Assembly: GCF_005795905.1 (NCBI RefSeq)
Contig: NZ_VAWE01000001.1
Location: 7,567,501 to 7,631,500 of the forward strand
DNA length: 64,000 nt
Direction of reading: 5' to 3'
DNA from: Streptomyces marianii
GTDB lineage: Bacteria; Actinomycetota; Actinomycetes; Streptomycetales; Streptomycetaceae
The position numbers and the translations under genes are program-made. Under the pieces are notes generated by a model. That model was not told the DNA's origin and ran no database searches. It was given only the letters and a program-made list of their open reading frames with translations. Shown one piece after another: positions 45,101-53,495 of the stretch (positions are counted from its first letter, which is position 1; the number at the start of each line of letters is the position of its first letter).

Positions 45101-46270
45101 CTCCCGCCGCACTGCGTGCCCGCCGAACTCGTCGTCCTGGAGCGGCTGCCGCTCAGTCCCAACGGCAAGGTCGACCGCAAGGCCCTGCCCGAACCGCGCC
45201 GCGCCGCCGCTCACTCGGACGGTTCCGCCGCCGCGCCGGACGGCCCGGATCCCGGGACACCGGCGGCCCGCCGGGTCGCGGCCGTCTGGGCGGATGTCCT
45301 GGGACTCGCCGACGTCGGCGCCGACGACGACTTCTTCGCCCTCGGCGGCGACTCGTTCGCCGCCGTACGCGCGGTCCGGGCCGTCGCCGAGGCACTGCCG
45401 GAGGCCCACGCGCTGCGTGTGGTGGACCTGTTCGGCAACCCGACGCCGGCCGGCCTCGCCGCCCGTGCCGAGGAACTGGGCGGCAGCGGCGGGGGGACGG
45501 AACCCCACCGGCTGCTGCACCGGCTGTCCTCCGGGGACGAGAACGACAGGTCCGCCCTGACCCTCGTGTGCTTCCCCCACGGCGGCGGTGACGCCATCGC
45601 CTACCGGCCACTCGCGGCCGAACTGCCGCCGCACATCGAACTGCTGGCCGTCTCCCCGCCCGGCCACGACCCGCTCGCCCCGGGCCCCATGCTCCCCGTC
45701 ACCGAGTTCGCCGAACTCGCCGCCCGGGAGATCGCCCGCAGCGTCACCGGACCGTTCGCGGTCTACGGCCACTGCGCAGGCGTCGTCGCCGCCCTGGAGA
45801 CCACACGGGTGCTGGAACGCGACGGGCTGCGGCCCGTGGCGCTCCACCTGGCGGCCGCGCTCCCGGAGGACGACCCCGAGTTCGCCCTGGAGATGGAACG
45901 CACCTCCAGCGACGAGGACCTCGTCGCCTACCTCACCGCCATGGACGGCTTCGACGGCGTCCTCGACGACAGCGACCTGACGGCCGTGATGCGGATGGTC
46001 CGCCACGACATGACCGAGGCCGCCCGGTTCTTCGCCCGTACGCCCCAGGGCTACGAACGGCCGCTCGCCACCCCGCTCACCTGCGTCGTCGGCGACGCCG
46101 ACGACGCCACCCAGGGATATGAGCAGGGCCACCGGGCGTGGGGCCGGTACGCCCGTGACCTGCGGCTCGCCGTGATCCCCGGCGGCCGCCACTACTTCGC
46201 CAAGCATCTACCCGACCGGCTCGCCGCGCTGCTGGCCGATCTGCACCGCAACGGAGGAACCCATGTCTGA
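42179..46270 (+). CDS. NRPS with order C-A-PCP-TE (cysteine-type TE)
   Basis: A 1,363-residue protein from GTG 42179. Condensation domain about 45-490 (LSFAQRRLWFVDQLQPGSP, then HHIVTDGW near 176), A domain about 510-1000 (YVIFTSGSTGTPKGIALEHR, FDMSVYE, WNSAPALL, YRTGDLARYLP, PNGKVDRKAL), PCP with Ser near 1058 (FFALGGDSFAAV) and thioesterase about 1100-1363. The A pocket reads D235, M236, Y239, N278, close to the D-x-Y-N family that includes cysteine activators but not a clean match. The TE nucleophile elbow is GHCAG with Cys1199 in place of Ser; the acid (VVGDADD) and His (GGRHYFAKH) are present. Cys-type TEs release thioesters as strained rings or by unusual hydrolysis in a few systems. 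This is the only TE fused to an NRPS here, so it probably ends the line. Confidence 0.93.
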   Translation: MSESLAERIAALPKSRRALFQALAGRNGGRAAVREDPDPAPRDPDEPPVLSFAQRRLWFVDQLQPGSPAYNVPVATRIRGPLDVPALHGALQDLVDRHEILRTVHEDVPGAAEAVPRVLEGHRLPLPVTELPDEDAVRAFYDADASAPFDLAGDIPVRASLARMSADDHVLVLNLHHIVTDGWSMRLLTTELESAYAARTGAQAPPLSPLALQYADFAAWQRRRIGGERLERLTGFWREELAGASPVDLPTDRPRPPVFGHSGASRYIELPPRLIDRLREFGKSEGATLYMTLLAGFAATLRRWTGQDDIVVGTSVSGRDHPAFGDLIGFFVNTLPLRIAAPGDLSFAGLVRATRHTTLQAYAHQELPFDLIVDTAGLPRDPSRPPLTSVMFLLDETPDTAPRLAGLATEPLDFASRATKYDLMISVHDTGSTVRALVEYPTDLFDPATVDRLLGNFLTTLEGAVDRPEARLRDLPLLTGAERRAALDDWNATRAPFPQDACLHQLFEEHADRRPDAAAVVCGGLGGWTVTYRELEERANRLARRLTEAGAGPDRTVALCLRRGPGLITAILAVLKAGAAYVPLDPEYPQERLGLLLDDVAAPIVVSDAEVVGRLPLRPGTDRILLDADRPLLETFPATRPAVPVTSRDLAYVIFTSGSTGTPKGIALEHRGVVNNLLDLNRSYGIGPGDAVLALSSPSFDMSVYETLGMLAAGGTVVLPDPAAAKDPAHWAELIERHGVTVWNSAPALLGLLLDQLEHASGPALPGLRAAFLGGDWIPVTQPDRIRAFAPGLRFAALGGATEASIHSVEYRVGRVEPGWTKLPYGRPMANQRTYILDPEDRIVPVGVPGELHLGGTGLARGYLNRPELTAEKFVHVELEPGRTERLYRTGDLARYLPDGTVELLGRTDFRIKLNGLRIEPGEVEGALRDRPGVREAVVVARQAAGSARLVGYVVPEDGAAPDTAALRGALGTVLPPHCVPAELVVLERLPLSPNGKVDRKALPEPRRAAAHSDGSAAAPDGPDPGTPAARRVAAVWADVLGLADVGADDDFFALGGDSFAAVRAVRAVAEALPEAHALRVVDLFGNPTPAGLAARAEELGGSGGGTEPHRLLHRLSSGDENDRSALTLVCFPHGGGDAIAYRPLAAELPPHIELLAVSPPGHDPLAPGPMLPVTEFAELAAREIARSVTGPFAVYGHCAGVVAALETTRVLERDGLRPVALHLAAALPEDDPEFALEMERTSSDEDLVAYLTAMDGFDGVLDDSDLTAVMRMVRHDMTEAARFFARTPQGYERPLATPLTCVVGDADDATQGYEQGHRAWGRYARDLRLAVIPGGRHYFAKHLPDRLAALLADLHRNGGTHV

Positions 46271-49200
46271 CCTCGCCGAACGGCTCGGCCGGCTGCCCCA
46301 GGGGCAGCGCTCCCGGCTGCTGGGCCGGATGCGCAACCAGATGACCGCGGGCGTCGGCCACCGCGTCGAACTCAAGCGCGCCGACCACGGGCCGCGTTCC
46401 CGGGCCTCCTTCCAGCAGGAGCAGATGTGGTTCGTCGACCGGCTGGGCGCCGGCAAGGCCCGCAACAACATAGCCCTCGCCGTCCGGCTGGACGGGCCGC
46501 TCGACCGGGCCGCGCTGCACGAGGCGGTCAACGCGGTCGTCGCCGGCCACCAGGTGCTCCACAGCAGGCTCGTCGAGGTCGACGGGGTGCCCTGGCAGGA
46601 ACCCGTGCCCGCCTTCGTCCTCGGCGTCCAGACCAGCGACCTCGGCGCGAGTGAGGACCCGGAGCGGGAGCTGGCCGAACTCACCGCGTCCTGTGCGTCG
46701 GCGCCGTTCGACCTGGCCGACGCCCCGCCCGTACGCGCCCACCTGGTGCGGCTCGCGGACGAGCGGCACGTACTGCTGTGGGTCGTCCACCACGTCGTCT
46801 GGGACCCGGGCTCCACGCGCATCTTCACCGAGGAGCTCACCTCCTGCTACACCCAGGCGGTCCAGGGCCGGCGCCCGGAACCGGCCGCCCCGCCCGTCGA
46901 GTACGCCGACTTCGCCGCCTGGCAGCGCGCCAAACTCGACAACGAGGAGCACCGCAGGGCGCTCGCCGACAAGTGGCGGCAGCTTCTCGCCGGCGCCGAG
47001 GCCACCGAGGTCATGCCCGACCATCCGCGCAGCCCCGAGACCCGCGGCGACGGCCGCGGACTGAGCCTCCGGCTGGAGCAGGACCTGCTGGACCGGCTCA
47101 GCGCGCTGGCCGAGAGTTCCGACACCACCGTCTTCACCACCCTGCTCGCCGCCTTCAACGCACTGCTGCGGCACTGGACCCACACCGAGGACGTGGTCGT
47201 CGGCACGGCCAGCGCCTCCCGCCCCCACCCCGACCTGGAACGGGTCATCGGCTGCTTCGTCCAGATGATCACCCTGCGCACGGAGGTGGGGGACGGCCTC
47301 ACCTTCCGCGAACTCGTCTCGCGCACGGCGGGCACCGTCATGGAGGCCTTCACCAACAGCGAGCTCCCCTTCGAGCAGGTCGTGGACGCCGTACGGCCGG
47401 TCCGCGACCCGATGCGGCACCCCCTGTTCCAGATCGAGTTCACCTCGCTCGGCCGCTGGGGCGCGCACACCACCCGGTCCGCCGACGTGGACTTCGCCGT
47501 CGAGCAACTGCACGACGGAGCCGCCAAGTTCGACATGAGCTTCCTGGTGGGCGAGAACGACGGGCTGGAGCTGTCCCTGGAGTACAACACCTCGCTCTAC
47601 CGCCATGGCACCGCCTCCGCGCTGCTGACGGCCTTCCGCCGGGTCATCGAGCAGGTCGCGGCCGACCCCGACATCCCCATCGGCGGCATCAGCCTGGTGG
47701 AGGAGCCGGCGGCGTCCCGGCACGCCCGTGAACTGTCCCGCGGCGGCCCGGTCGACGAGGCCGCCTGGAACGCCACCCTCGACCGCGCCTTCCGCGAGCG
47801 CGCCACCATCCAGCCCGACGCCGTCGCCGTCCGGCACGGCGGCACGACGCTGGACTACGCGGCCCTGGACCGCTGGTCCGAGGCCATCGCCCACCGGTTG
47901 CGCGACCGGGGAGTACGGCACGGCGACCCGGTCGCCGTCTGCCTCGGGCGGGGTCCGGCGGCCGTCGCGGCCCTGCTCGGCATCCTCAAGGCCGGCGCCC
48001 ACTACCTGCCCGTCGACCCGGCCGCCCCGGCCGAGCGGACCAGGACCGTGCTGGCCGACGCCGGCGTCCGGCACGCCCTGGTCGACGACGGGGCCGACCT
48101 GCCCGTACCGCTGGAGCTCGTCACGGCCGGCACCACGGCCCCGGTGCGCGAAGTACCCTCCCTGGCCCCGACGTCGAGCCCCGCCGACCTCGCCTACGTG
48201 CTCTACACCTCGGGCAGCAGCGGAACCCCGAAGGGCGTCATGATCGAGCACCGCTCGGTCACCCACTTCTCCCGCACGATCGCCCGGGCGTACGAGATGG
48301 GCACCGGCGACCGCGTTCTGCACTTCGCCCCGCTCACCTTCGACGTCTCCGTCTTCGAGGTCTTCACCACCCTGCTGGCCGGCGGGGAACTCGTCATCGC
48401 CACCGACGACGAGCGCCGCGACCCGGCCCTCCTCGAGACCCGGATGCGCGACGACGCGGTGACCGTCGCCGAACTGCCGCCCGCCCTGCTGCCCCTGCTC
48501 GACCAGGCCCGCCTGCCCGACCTGCGGCTGGTCTCCGTCGGCGGTGAGGCGTTCCCCGGCAAGCTGGTCGCCGAATGGACGGCGGGGGAGCGGCGGTTCG
48601 TCAACGGCTACGGCCCGACCGAGGCCACCGTCGCCGTCACGCTCATGGACTGCGCCGGCAGCTACGACCGCAATCCGCCGATCGGCCGCCCGATGCCGGG
48701 CCACCAGGCGTTCGTCCTGGACGAGCGGCTGCGCCCCGTACCGCCCGGCGTACCGGCCGAACTGTGCGTCGCCGGGCCCGGCGTCGCCCGCGGCTACCTC
48801 GGGCGGCCCGAACTGACGGCGGAACGGTTCGTCACCAACCCCTACGCCGACGGTCCCGAGACCGAACGGCTCTACCGCACCGGCGATCTCGTGCGCTGGC
48901 TCCCCGGCGGGAACCTGGAGTTCCTCGGCCGCACCGACCGGCAGCTGAAGCTGCGCGGCCACCGCATCGAGCCGGGCGAGGTGGAGGCCGTGCTCCTCGG
49001 CCACCCCTCCGTGCAGCAGGCCGTCGCCGTCGCCCGGCCCGGCGCCGGGGGCGAGCCCGTCCTGGCCGCGTACGTCACGGTCCAACAGGCCGGCGGGTAC
49101 GCCTCCGAGGTCGCCGACGCCGAGGGAGTGCGGGCCTACGCCGCCTCCCGGCTGCCCGGCTACATGGTGCCCGTGGTCGTCGTCCTGGACGATCTGCCCC

Positions 49201-49619
49201 TCACCCCGCACGGCAAGGTCGACGTCGCGGCGCTGCCGCTGCCCGTGGACCAGGCCGCCGGCGGCACCGCCCCGCGCGACGCCGTCGAGGAGCAGATCTG
49301 CCGCGACATCCTCACCCCGCTGCTGGAGTGGACCAGCCCCGACGTCGAGGGCGACTTCTTCGCCCTCGGCGGCAGTTCGCTCCAGGCGACGATCGTCGTC
49401 TCACGGGTCCGCGCCGTCTTCGGCATCGACATCGCGCTGGCCGACTTCTTCAGCCGCCCGACGGTCGCCGGACTCGCCGACCTCGTCCGCACCGCCCGGG
49501 CCGAGGCGGCCGGCGAGCAGGACCGGCTGCTGGCGGTGTTCGACCAGATCGAGAACATGAGCGACGAGGAAGCGGCCGCGCTGCTCGACTCGCTGCAGAA
49601 GCCGGACGGCGGGCGATGA
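46263..49619 (+). CDS. NRPS with order C-A-PCP
   Basis: A 1,118-residue protein from ATG 46263, overlapping the previous stop by 8 bp. Condensation domain about 35-470 with HHVVWDPGS near 175 (the catalytic His is kept but the usual DG is DP), A domain about 490-985 (LYTSGSSGTPKGVMIEHRS, FDVSVFE, NGYGPTEAT, YRTGDLVRWLPGG, PHGKVDVAAL) and PCP with Ser near 1038 (FFALGGSSLQATIVV). Pocket residues by eye are D235, V236, F239, E278, with the Glu hinting at a polar or basic side chain; not conclusive. It has no TE or epimerase and must pass its chain to another protein. A short helical tail (LLAVFDQIENMSDEEAAALL) may be a docking element to the free C protein. Confidence 0.92.
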   Translation: MSDLAERLGRLPQGQRSRLLGRMRNQMTAGVGHRVELKRADHGPRSRASFQQEQMWFVDRLGAGKARNNIALAVRLDGPLDRAALHEAVNAVVAGHQVLHSRLVEVDGVPWQEPVPAFVLGVQTSDLGASEDPERELAELTASCASAPFDLADAPPVRAHLVRLADERHVLLWVVHHVVWDPGSTRIFTEELTSCYTQAVQGRRPEPAAPPVEYADFAAWQRAKLDNEEHRRALADKWRQLLAGAEATEVMPDHPRSPETRGDGRGLSLRLEQDLLDRLSALAESSDTTVFTTLLAAFNALLRHWTHTEDVVVGTASASRPHPDLERVIGCFVQMITLRTEVGDGLTFRELVSRTAGTVMEAFTNSELPFEQVVDAVRPVRDPMRHPLFQIEFTSLGRWGAHTTRSADVDFAVEQLHDGAAKFDMSFLVGENDGLELSLEYNTSLYRHGTASALLTAFRRVIEQVAADPDIPIGGISLVEEPAASRHARELSRGGPVDEAAWNATLDRAFRERATIQPDAVAVRHGGTTLDYAALDRWSEAIAHRLRDRGVRHGDPVAVCLGRGPAAVAALLGILKAGAHYLPVDPAAPAERTRTVLADAGVRHALVDDGADLPVPLELVTAGTTAPVREVPSLAPTSSPADLAYVLYTSGSSGTPKGVMIEHRSVTHFSRTIARAYEMGTGDRVLHFAPLTFDVSVFEVFTTLLAGGELVIATDDERRDPALLETRMRDDAVTVAELPPALLPLLDQARLPDLRLVSVGGEAFPGKLVAEWTAGERRFVNGYGPTEATVAVTLMDCAGSYDRNPPIGRPMPGHQAFVLDERLRPVPPGVPAELCVAGPGVARGYLGRPELTAERFVTNPYADGPETERLYRTGDLVRWLPGGNLEFLGRTDRQLKLRGHRIEPGEVEAVLLGHPSVQQAVAVARPGAGGEPVLAAYVTVQQAGGYASEVADAEGVRAYAASRLPGYMVPVVVVLDDLPLTPHGKVDVAALPLPVDQAAGGTAPRDAVEEQICRDILTPLLEWTSPDVEGDFFALGGSSLQATIVVSRVRAVFGIDIALADFFSRPTVAGLADLVRTARAEAAGEQDRLLAVFDQIENMSDEEAAALLDSLQKPDGGR

Positions 49620-51028
49620 CCGCCGACACCGGGACCGGGGTCGACCGGGCTCTCGCCGCCCTGCCGGAGGCCAAGCGGGAGCTGGCCCGGATGCTGCTCG
49701 CGGCCCGGAGCCCCGTCCCCGACCGGCCGGCCCCGCGCTCCGGCACGGGGCCGGTCCCGGCCACCGCACTCCAGGCCCGCCTCCTGAGGCGCGAGCGGCT
49801 CGGCACCGCGGGCAGCAGCGGCACCGGTTCGCACGCCGTACGGCTCACCGGACGACTCGACACGGGGCGGCTGCGCGAGGCGCTCACCGGCGTACTGGCC
49901 CGCCACGAGGCACTGCGCTGCCGGATCACCGAGCCCGAGGACGGCGGCGGACCCCTGCTGACGGTGGACGAGGATGCGTCCCTGCGGCTGACCCGAACGG
50001 ACCTGACGCACCGCACGGCCGCGGCGCGGCGGGACGCCGTACGCGCCCAGCTGGCCGAGAGCGCCGCGACACCGCTGTTCCTGGAGAGCGGCCGTACCAG
50101 CGCGTTCCGACTGCTGACGCTCGGCGAGGGCGACCACGTCCTCGTCCTCGCCTCTCACCTGGGCGTCTTCGACGGCTGGTCGTCGGGGGTGTTCCTGAAC
50201 GACCTCGCAACCGGCTACCGCGAGGGCCCCGGAAGCCTCGCGCCGCCGGAGTTGCAGTTCCCCGATCACGCGGACTGGCAGCGGCGCTGGCTCGCCTCCC
50301 CGGACGGTGCCGCCGAACTGGCGGACCGTCGCGCCGCGTTCGCCGGGATCCCGGCGCCGCCGCGGGCACCCGGCGGCTTCGAGCGGGGCCATGTCCCGGT
50401 ACGCCTGGACCGCGGGCCGGGCAGCCCCCTCGCCGCAGGGCTGGCTCTCGGCGCCGCCGAGGGCGCCACCCCCTTCATGACGCTCGTCGCGGCCCTCGCC
50501 GTCGTCCTGGCCCGGCGGGACGGGACCACCGAGGCCGTCGTCGGCACGCCGGCGGCGGGCCGCTTCGCCGGGCCGCTCGAGGGGGCCGTCGGACAGTTCA
50601 CGACGGTCGTACCGATCCGGATCGACCTGTCAGGGCGCCCCTCCTTCGTGGAACTGCTCCACCGCGCCCGCACGGCGGTCGCCGACGGGCTGAGCCGACA
50701 ACGGCTGCCCGTGGACGAGCTCTTCACCGGCGGGACACAGCCGTACGGCGTCCTGTTCGCCCTGCACAACTATCCCGCCGTGTCCCTCGGCCTGCCCGGC
50801 ATCGAGGTGGGTCAGCTTCCCGGTCCGCCCGCCCACCACCTGGAGCTGTACAGCACCGACCCCGCCGCCACCCTGGCCTGCGTCGGCCTGGTCGAACGCG
50901 AAGGCGAGATCGGCGGAACGGCCGAGTTCAACCGCAAGGCCGCCGGTCCCGAGGACGTGACCGGGCTGCTCTGCGGGGTCGAGGACGTCCTCGCCCGTGC
51001 CGCCGCGTCCCCCGGGACCACCCTCTGA
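49616..51028 (+). CDS. Free-standing condensation-like protein, catalytic His missing
   Basis: A 470-residue protein overlapping the previous gene by ATGA. It has an N-terminal LAALPEAKRELARMLLAAR helix (an NRPS docking-like segment), the C-domain entry TALQARLLRRERLG and the later RFAGPLEGAVGQFTTVVPIR block. The active-site motif HHxxxDG reads HLGVFDG (residues 181-187): the first His is kept and the second, catalytic His is Leu182. It may be inactive for peptide bond formation and act as a scaffold, or have a different function such as ester formation, water loss or recruitment. Position after C-A-PCP suggests it contacts that chain. Confidence 0.85.
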   Translation: MTADTGTGVDRALAALPEAKRELARMLLAARSPVPDRPAPRSGTGPVPATALQARLLRRERLGTAGSSGTGSHAVRLTGRLDTGRLREALTGVLARHEALRCRITEPEDGGGPLLTVDEDASLRLTRTDLTHRTAAARRDAVRAQLAESAATPLFLESGRTSAFRLLTLGEGDHVLVLASHLGVFDGWSSGVFLNDLATGYREGPGSLAPPELQFPDHADWQRRWLASPDGAAELADRRAAFAGIPAPPRAPGGFERGHVPVRLDRGPGSPLAAGLALGAAEGATPFMTLVAALAVVLARRDGTTEAVVGTPAAGRFAGPLEGAVGQFTTVVPIRIDLSGRPSFVELLHRARTAVADGLSRQRLPVDELFTGGTQPYGVLFALHNYPAVSLGLPGIEVGQLPGPPAHHLELYSTDPAATLACVGLVEREGEIGGTAEFNRKAAGPEDVTGLLCGVEDVLARAAASPGTTL

Positions 51029-51054
51029 CGCGCCCTAGCCCCTGGGAGTAACCG

Positions 51055-52245
51055 TTGCTCACCACCGAGTTCTACCGGGCACCCGCCGACTGCGGCCTCG
51101 TCCGCTCCGGTGAGGGTGCGCCCCGCACACCCATGCGAGCCCTCCGCGAGGAGATCCACGACGTCCTGGTGTCCGCACCCGTCGCCGCCGCCCGGCGCAG
51201 CCGGGATCCCCGTCCCGTGCACCGGGCCCTCGGCGGCGCGGGACTGCTCGCCCCGCAGTGGCCCGAGGAGTACGGCGGCCGCGGAGTCAGCCAGGTCGCC
51301 GCCGCCGTGCTCGTCGAGGAACTGGCGATGCACGACGTGCCCGACCTGCTGCACACCCTGACCGTGCAGATCGTCGGATCCACCCTCCTCAACGTGGCGA
51401 GCGCCGCCATGAAGGCCCGTCATCTGCCGGGCTTCGCCGCCGGAACCGCCTTCGGCTGCGTGCTCTTCAGCGAGCCGCAGGCCGGCTCCGACCTGAACAT
51501 CCTGTCCACCCGCGCCGTCTCCGACGGCAACGGCGGCTACAAGCTCTACGGCACCAAGGTCCACTCGCTGTTCGCCGGCCTCGCCGACTACGGACTGTGC
51601 CTCGCGCGTGCCGAGAACGACGCCTTCACCCTGTTCCTGGTACCCCTGGCCCACCAGGGCGTCACGATCACCGCCGTCCCCGGCATCGGGGACGACGCCT
51701 TCCACGAGGTCACCCTGGACGGGGTGGCCGTCACCGCGGACGAGGTGGTCGGCGAGCCCGGCCAGGGCTGGGCGATCGTCGTCAAGACGCTCGCCTTCGA
51801 ACGCACCGGACTCGACTACTACGTCAAGGCCCTGCGCTGGTACCGCGCCGCCGTGGAACGGCTCGAAGCCCACACCGACCGGCTTCAGTCCGGCCAGCAC
51901 GACCAGATCGGCCTCGCCAAGCTCAACGCCCGCCTCCTGGCGGCGGGCACGCTCGTACGGCGCGTACTGACCCGGCTGGACCGCGGCGAGCTCAACGAGG
52001 ACGAGGCGGCGGCCGCCAAGTGGTACACCACCGAACTCGCCGCGGAGGTCGCCTGGTGGGCCGCCGAACTGGACGGCGACCACAGCATGACCCTCGACGA
52101 CCCCGGTACCGACGGGGTGGCACATCCACTGGACTCGGCGCTGCGGGAAGCCCCCGGGATGCGGATATCGGGCGGCACCGCCGAGATGATGCTCGAGACG
52201 CTGGCCCGGCTGCGTCTCGACTCAGGGGCGGAGGTACGGCCTTGA
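51055..52245 (+). CDS. Acyl-CoA dehydrogenase family protein (first of pair)
   Basis: A 396-residue flavoprotein from TTG 51055 (GGGAG upstream), of the usual acyl-CoA dehydrogenase length. Seen are LLAPQWPEEYGGRGVSQVAAAV, the flavin-contacting FGCVLFSEPQAGSDLNILST, YKLYGTKVHSLFAGLADYGL and the C-terminal GGTAEMMLETLARLR. The N-terminus lacks a mitochondrial-type extension. Within NRPS clusters such enzymes desaturate carrier-bound acyl or aminoacyl groups, for example proline to pyrrole or beta-gamma fatty chains. The pairing with a second, shorter dehydrogenase by TTGA overlap suggests a heteromeric enzyme. Which carrier and residue is unknown; it could also act on an azoline ring. Confidence 0.9.
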   Translation: MLTTEFYRAPADCGLVRSGEGAPRTPMRALREEIHDVLVSAPVAAARRSRDPRPVHRALGGAGLLAPQWPEEYGGRGVSQVAAAVLVEELAMHDVPDLLHTLTVQIVGSTLLNVASAAMKARHLPGFAAGTAFGCVLFSEPQAGSDLNILSTRAVSDGNGGYKLYGTKVHSLFAGLADYGLCLARAENDAFTLFLVPLAHQGVTITAVPGIGDDAFHEVTLDGVAVTADEVVGEPGQGWAIVVKTLAFERTGLDYYVKALRWYRAAVERLEAHTDRLQSGQHDQIGLAKLNARLLAAGTLVRRVLTRLDRGELNEDEAAAAKWYTTELAAEVAWWAAELDGDHSMTLDDPGTDGVAHPLDSALREAPGMRISGGTAEMMLETLARLRLDSGAEVRP

Positions 52246-53375
52246 CAAGCGCAGCACAACGGACGGCGGACGGCAGGCCACCCGTGGAGCGGTGGCGGGA
52301 GCGCGAGGACGAGGACTCACTCTTCCGGCAGCTCCGGCTCACCGTCCGGCAGGGCCTGGAGATCGACGCCGCCACACCCACCAGCGCGTGGGAGGCCCTG
52401 ACGGGCGTGGGGGCCTGGGAGTTCGCCCTGCCCATCGGCATGGACGGCCTCGACCTGGGCCAGGCCGTCGTCGCCATGGTCTGCGAGGAGGGCGGCAACG
52501 CGATGCAGCCGGTGCCGCTCACCGACACCTTCCTCGCGCTGGACCTGCTGGCCGGGCTGGGTCCGCTCGCCCCGGAGGGCCTCGACGGCCTGCTCGACCG
52601 GGTCCGGGACGGCTCACACCCCGTCGCCGTGCCGGGCCGGCTGCCCGACCCGCGCGGTTCCGTACCGCCCGGCATCACCTGGAAGCCCGACGGTGACGAC
52701 GGCGGTGTCGTGCTGACCGGCTCCGCAGGACCCTTCGCCGCGGGTGTGGAGCCCGGCTCGCTGCTCGTCCTGGCCTCCGGGCCCGACGGGCCGTGCGTCG
52801 CCCTCGCCGACCCGTCGGCCTCCGGGGTCGAACTGCGCGCGCTGCGCGACCACGGCGGCGGCGCGGTCTCCGGCGCCGTCCTCGACGGAGCCCGGATACC
52901 GGCGGGGTCCGTCGTCCTGCGGGGGATCGCGGCCGAACAGGCGCTCGCCCGGGCGGGTCTGCGCGCCGCCGTCCACCAGGCGTCGCTGCTCGCCGGCATC
53001 ACCGCGGCCGCGCTGACGGCGGTCGTCTCCCGGATCAGGAGCCGCCGGCAGTTCGGCCAGGCACTGGTGAAGCACCAGGGGCCCCGGCTGAGGGTCGCCG
53101 GTCTCCTGGCCCGTCTCGACGCGGTGCGCTGGGCGGTCGGGGACGCCGCCAAGGACCTCGACGAGAACCGGCTCGGCCCCGGCGACGCGGCAGGGCTGAT
53201 CGCCCTGACCGCGGAGACCGCGCTGGACGTCACCCGTGACGCGGTCCATCTGCACGGGGCCTCCGGGCTCTTCAGGGACGGGCTGGTGGCCGGGTGCTAC
53301 CGGCGGGCCGCATGGGAGGCACTGCGCTGCGGCCGCCCCACCCAGCTGTGGGACATCGCCGCGCACACCGCCTGA
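52242..53375 (+). CDS. Acyl-CoA dehydrogenase family protein (second of pair)
   Basis: A 377-residue protein from TTG 52242, overlapping the first dehydrogenase stop (TTGA). The weaker but recognisable fold includes ALTGVGAWEFALPIGMDGLD, a middle beta domain (DGDDGGVVLTGSAGPFAAGV), and C-terminal helices SRIRSRRQFGQALVKHQGPR and AVHLHGASGLFRDGLV. Several flavin-contact positions conserved in the first partner look altered, as in non-catalytic or half-site subunits of heterotetrameric dehydrogenases. It is the last gene of the rightward operon, followed by terminators. The pair probably forms one enzyme. Confidence 0.85.
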   Translation: MTSAAQRTADGRPPVERWREREDEDSLFRQLRLTVRQGLEIDAATPTSAWEALTGVGAWEFALPIGMDGLDLGQAVVAMVCEEGGNAMQPVPLTDTFLALDLLAGLGPLAPEGLDGLLDRVRDGSHPVAVPGRLPDPRGSVPPGITWKPDGDDGGVVLTGSAGPFAAGVEPGSLLVLASGPDGPCVALADPSASGVELRALRDHGGGAVSGAVLDGARIPAGSVVLRGIAAEQALARAGLRAAVHQASLLAGITAAALTAVVSRIRSRRQFGQALVKHQGPRLRVAGLLARLDAVRWAVGDAAKDLDENRLGPGDAAGLIALTAETALDVTRDAVHLHGASGLFRDGLVAGCYRRAAWEALRCGRPTQLWDIAAHTA

Positions 53376-53390
53376 GGAGGGGCACGGAGA

Positions 53391-53414
53391 GGGCTCCCGC
53401 CGGTGCGGGAGCCC
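53391..53414 (+). terminator. Terminator hairpin after dehydrogenase pair
   Basis: Perfect 10-bp stem GGGCTCCCGC/GCGGGAGCCC with a 4-nt loop, 15 bp after the last stop of the rightward operon. Confidence 0.8.
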
Positions 53415-53444
53415 CTGGCCAGGGGCCGTCCTCGCCGGCCCGCT

Positions 53445-53491
53445 CCCGTGGCGCTGGGGCCCGCCGTCTCGGTGGGCCCCAGCGCCACGGG
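53445..53491. terminator. Strong bidirectional terminator
   Basis: Perfect 18-bp arms (CCCGTGGCGCTGGGGCCC and GGGCCCCAGCGCCACGGG) with an 11-nt loop, between two convergent operons and 4 bp from the leftward GNAT stop. Confidence 0.88.
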
Positions 53492-53495
53492 ACGC

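Noticed and set aside
51258..52241. An N-terminal extension of the second acyl-CoA dehydrogenase by 328 codons.
   Set aside because: The upstream frame is Arg/Gly-rich shadow sequence of the first dehydrogenase; the TTG at 52242 gives a normal-length protein and a coupled overlap.
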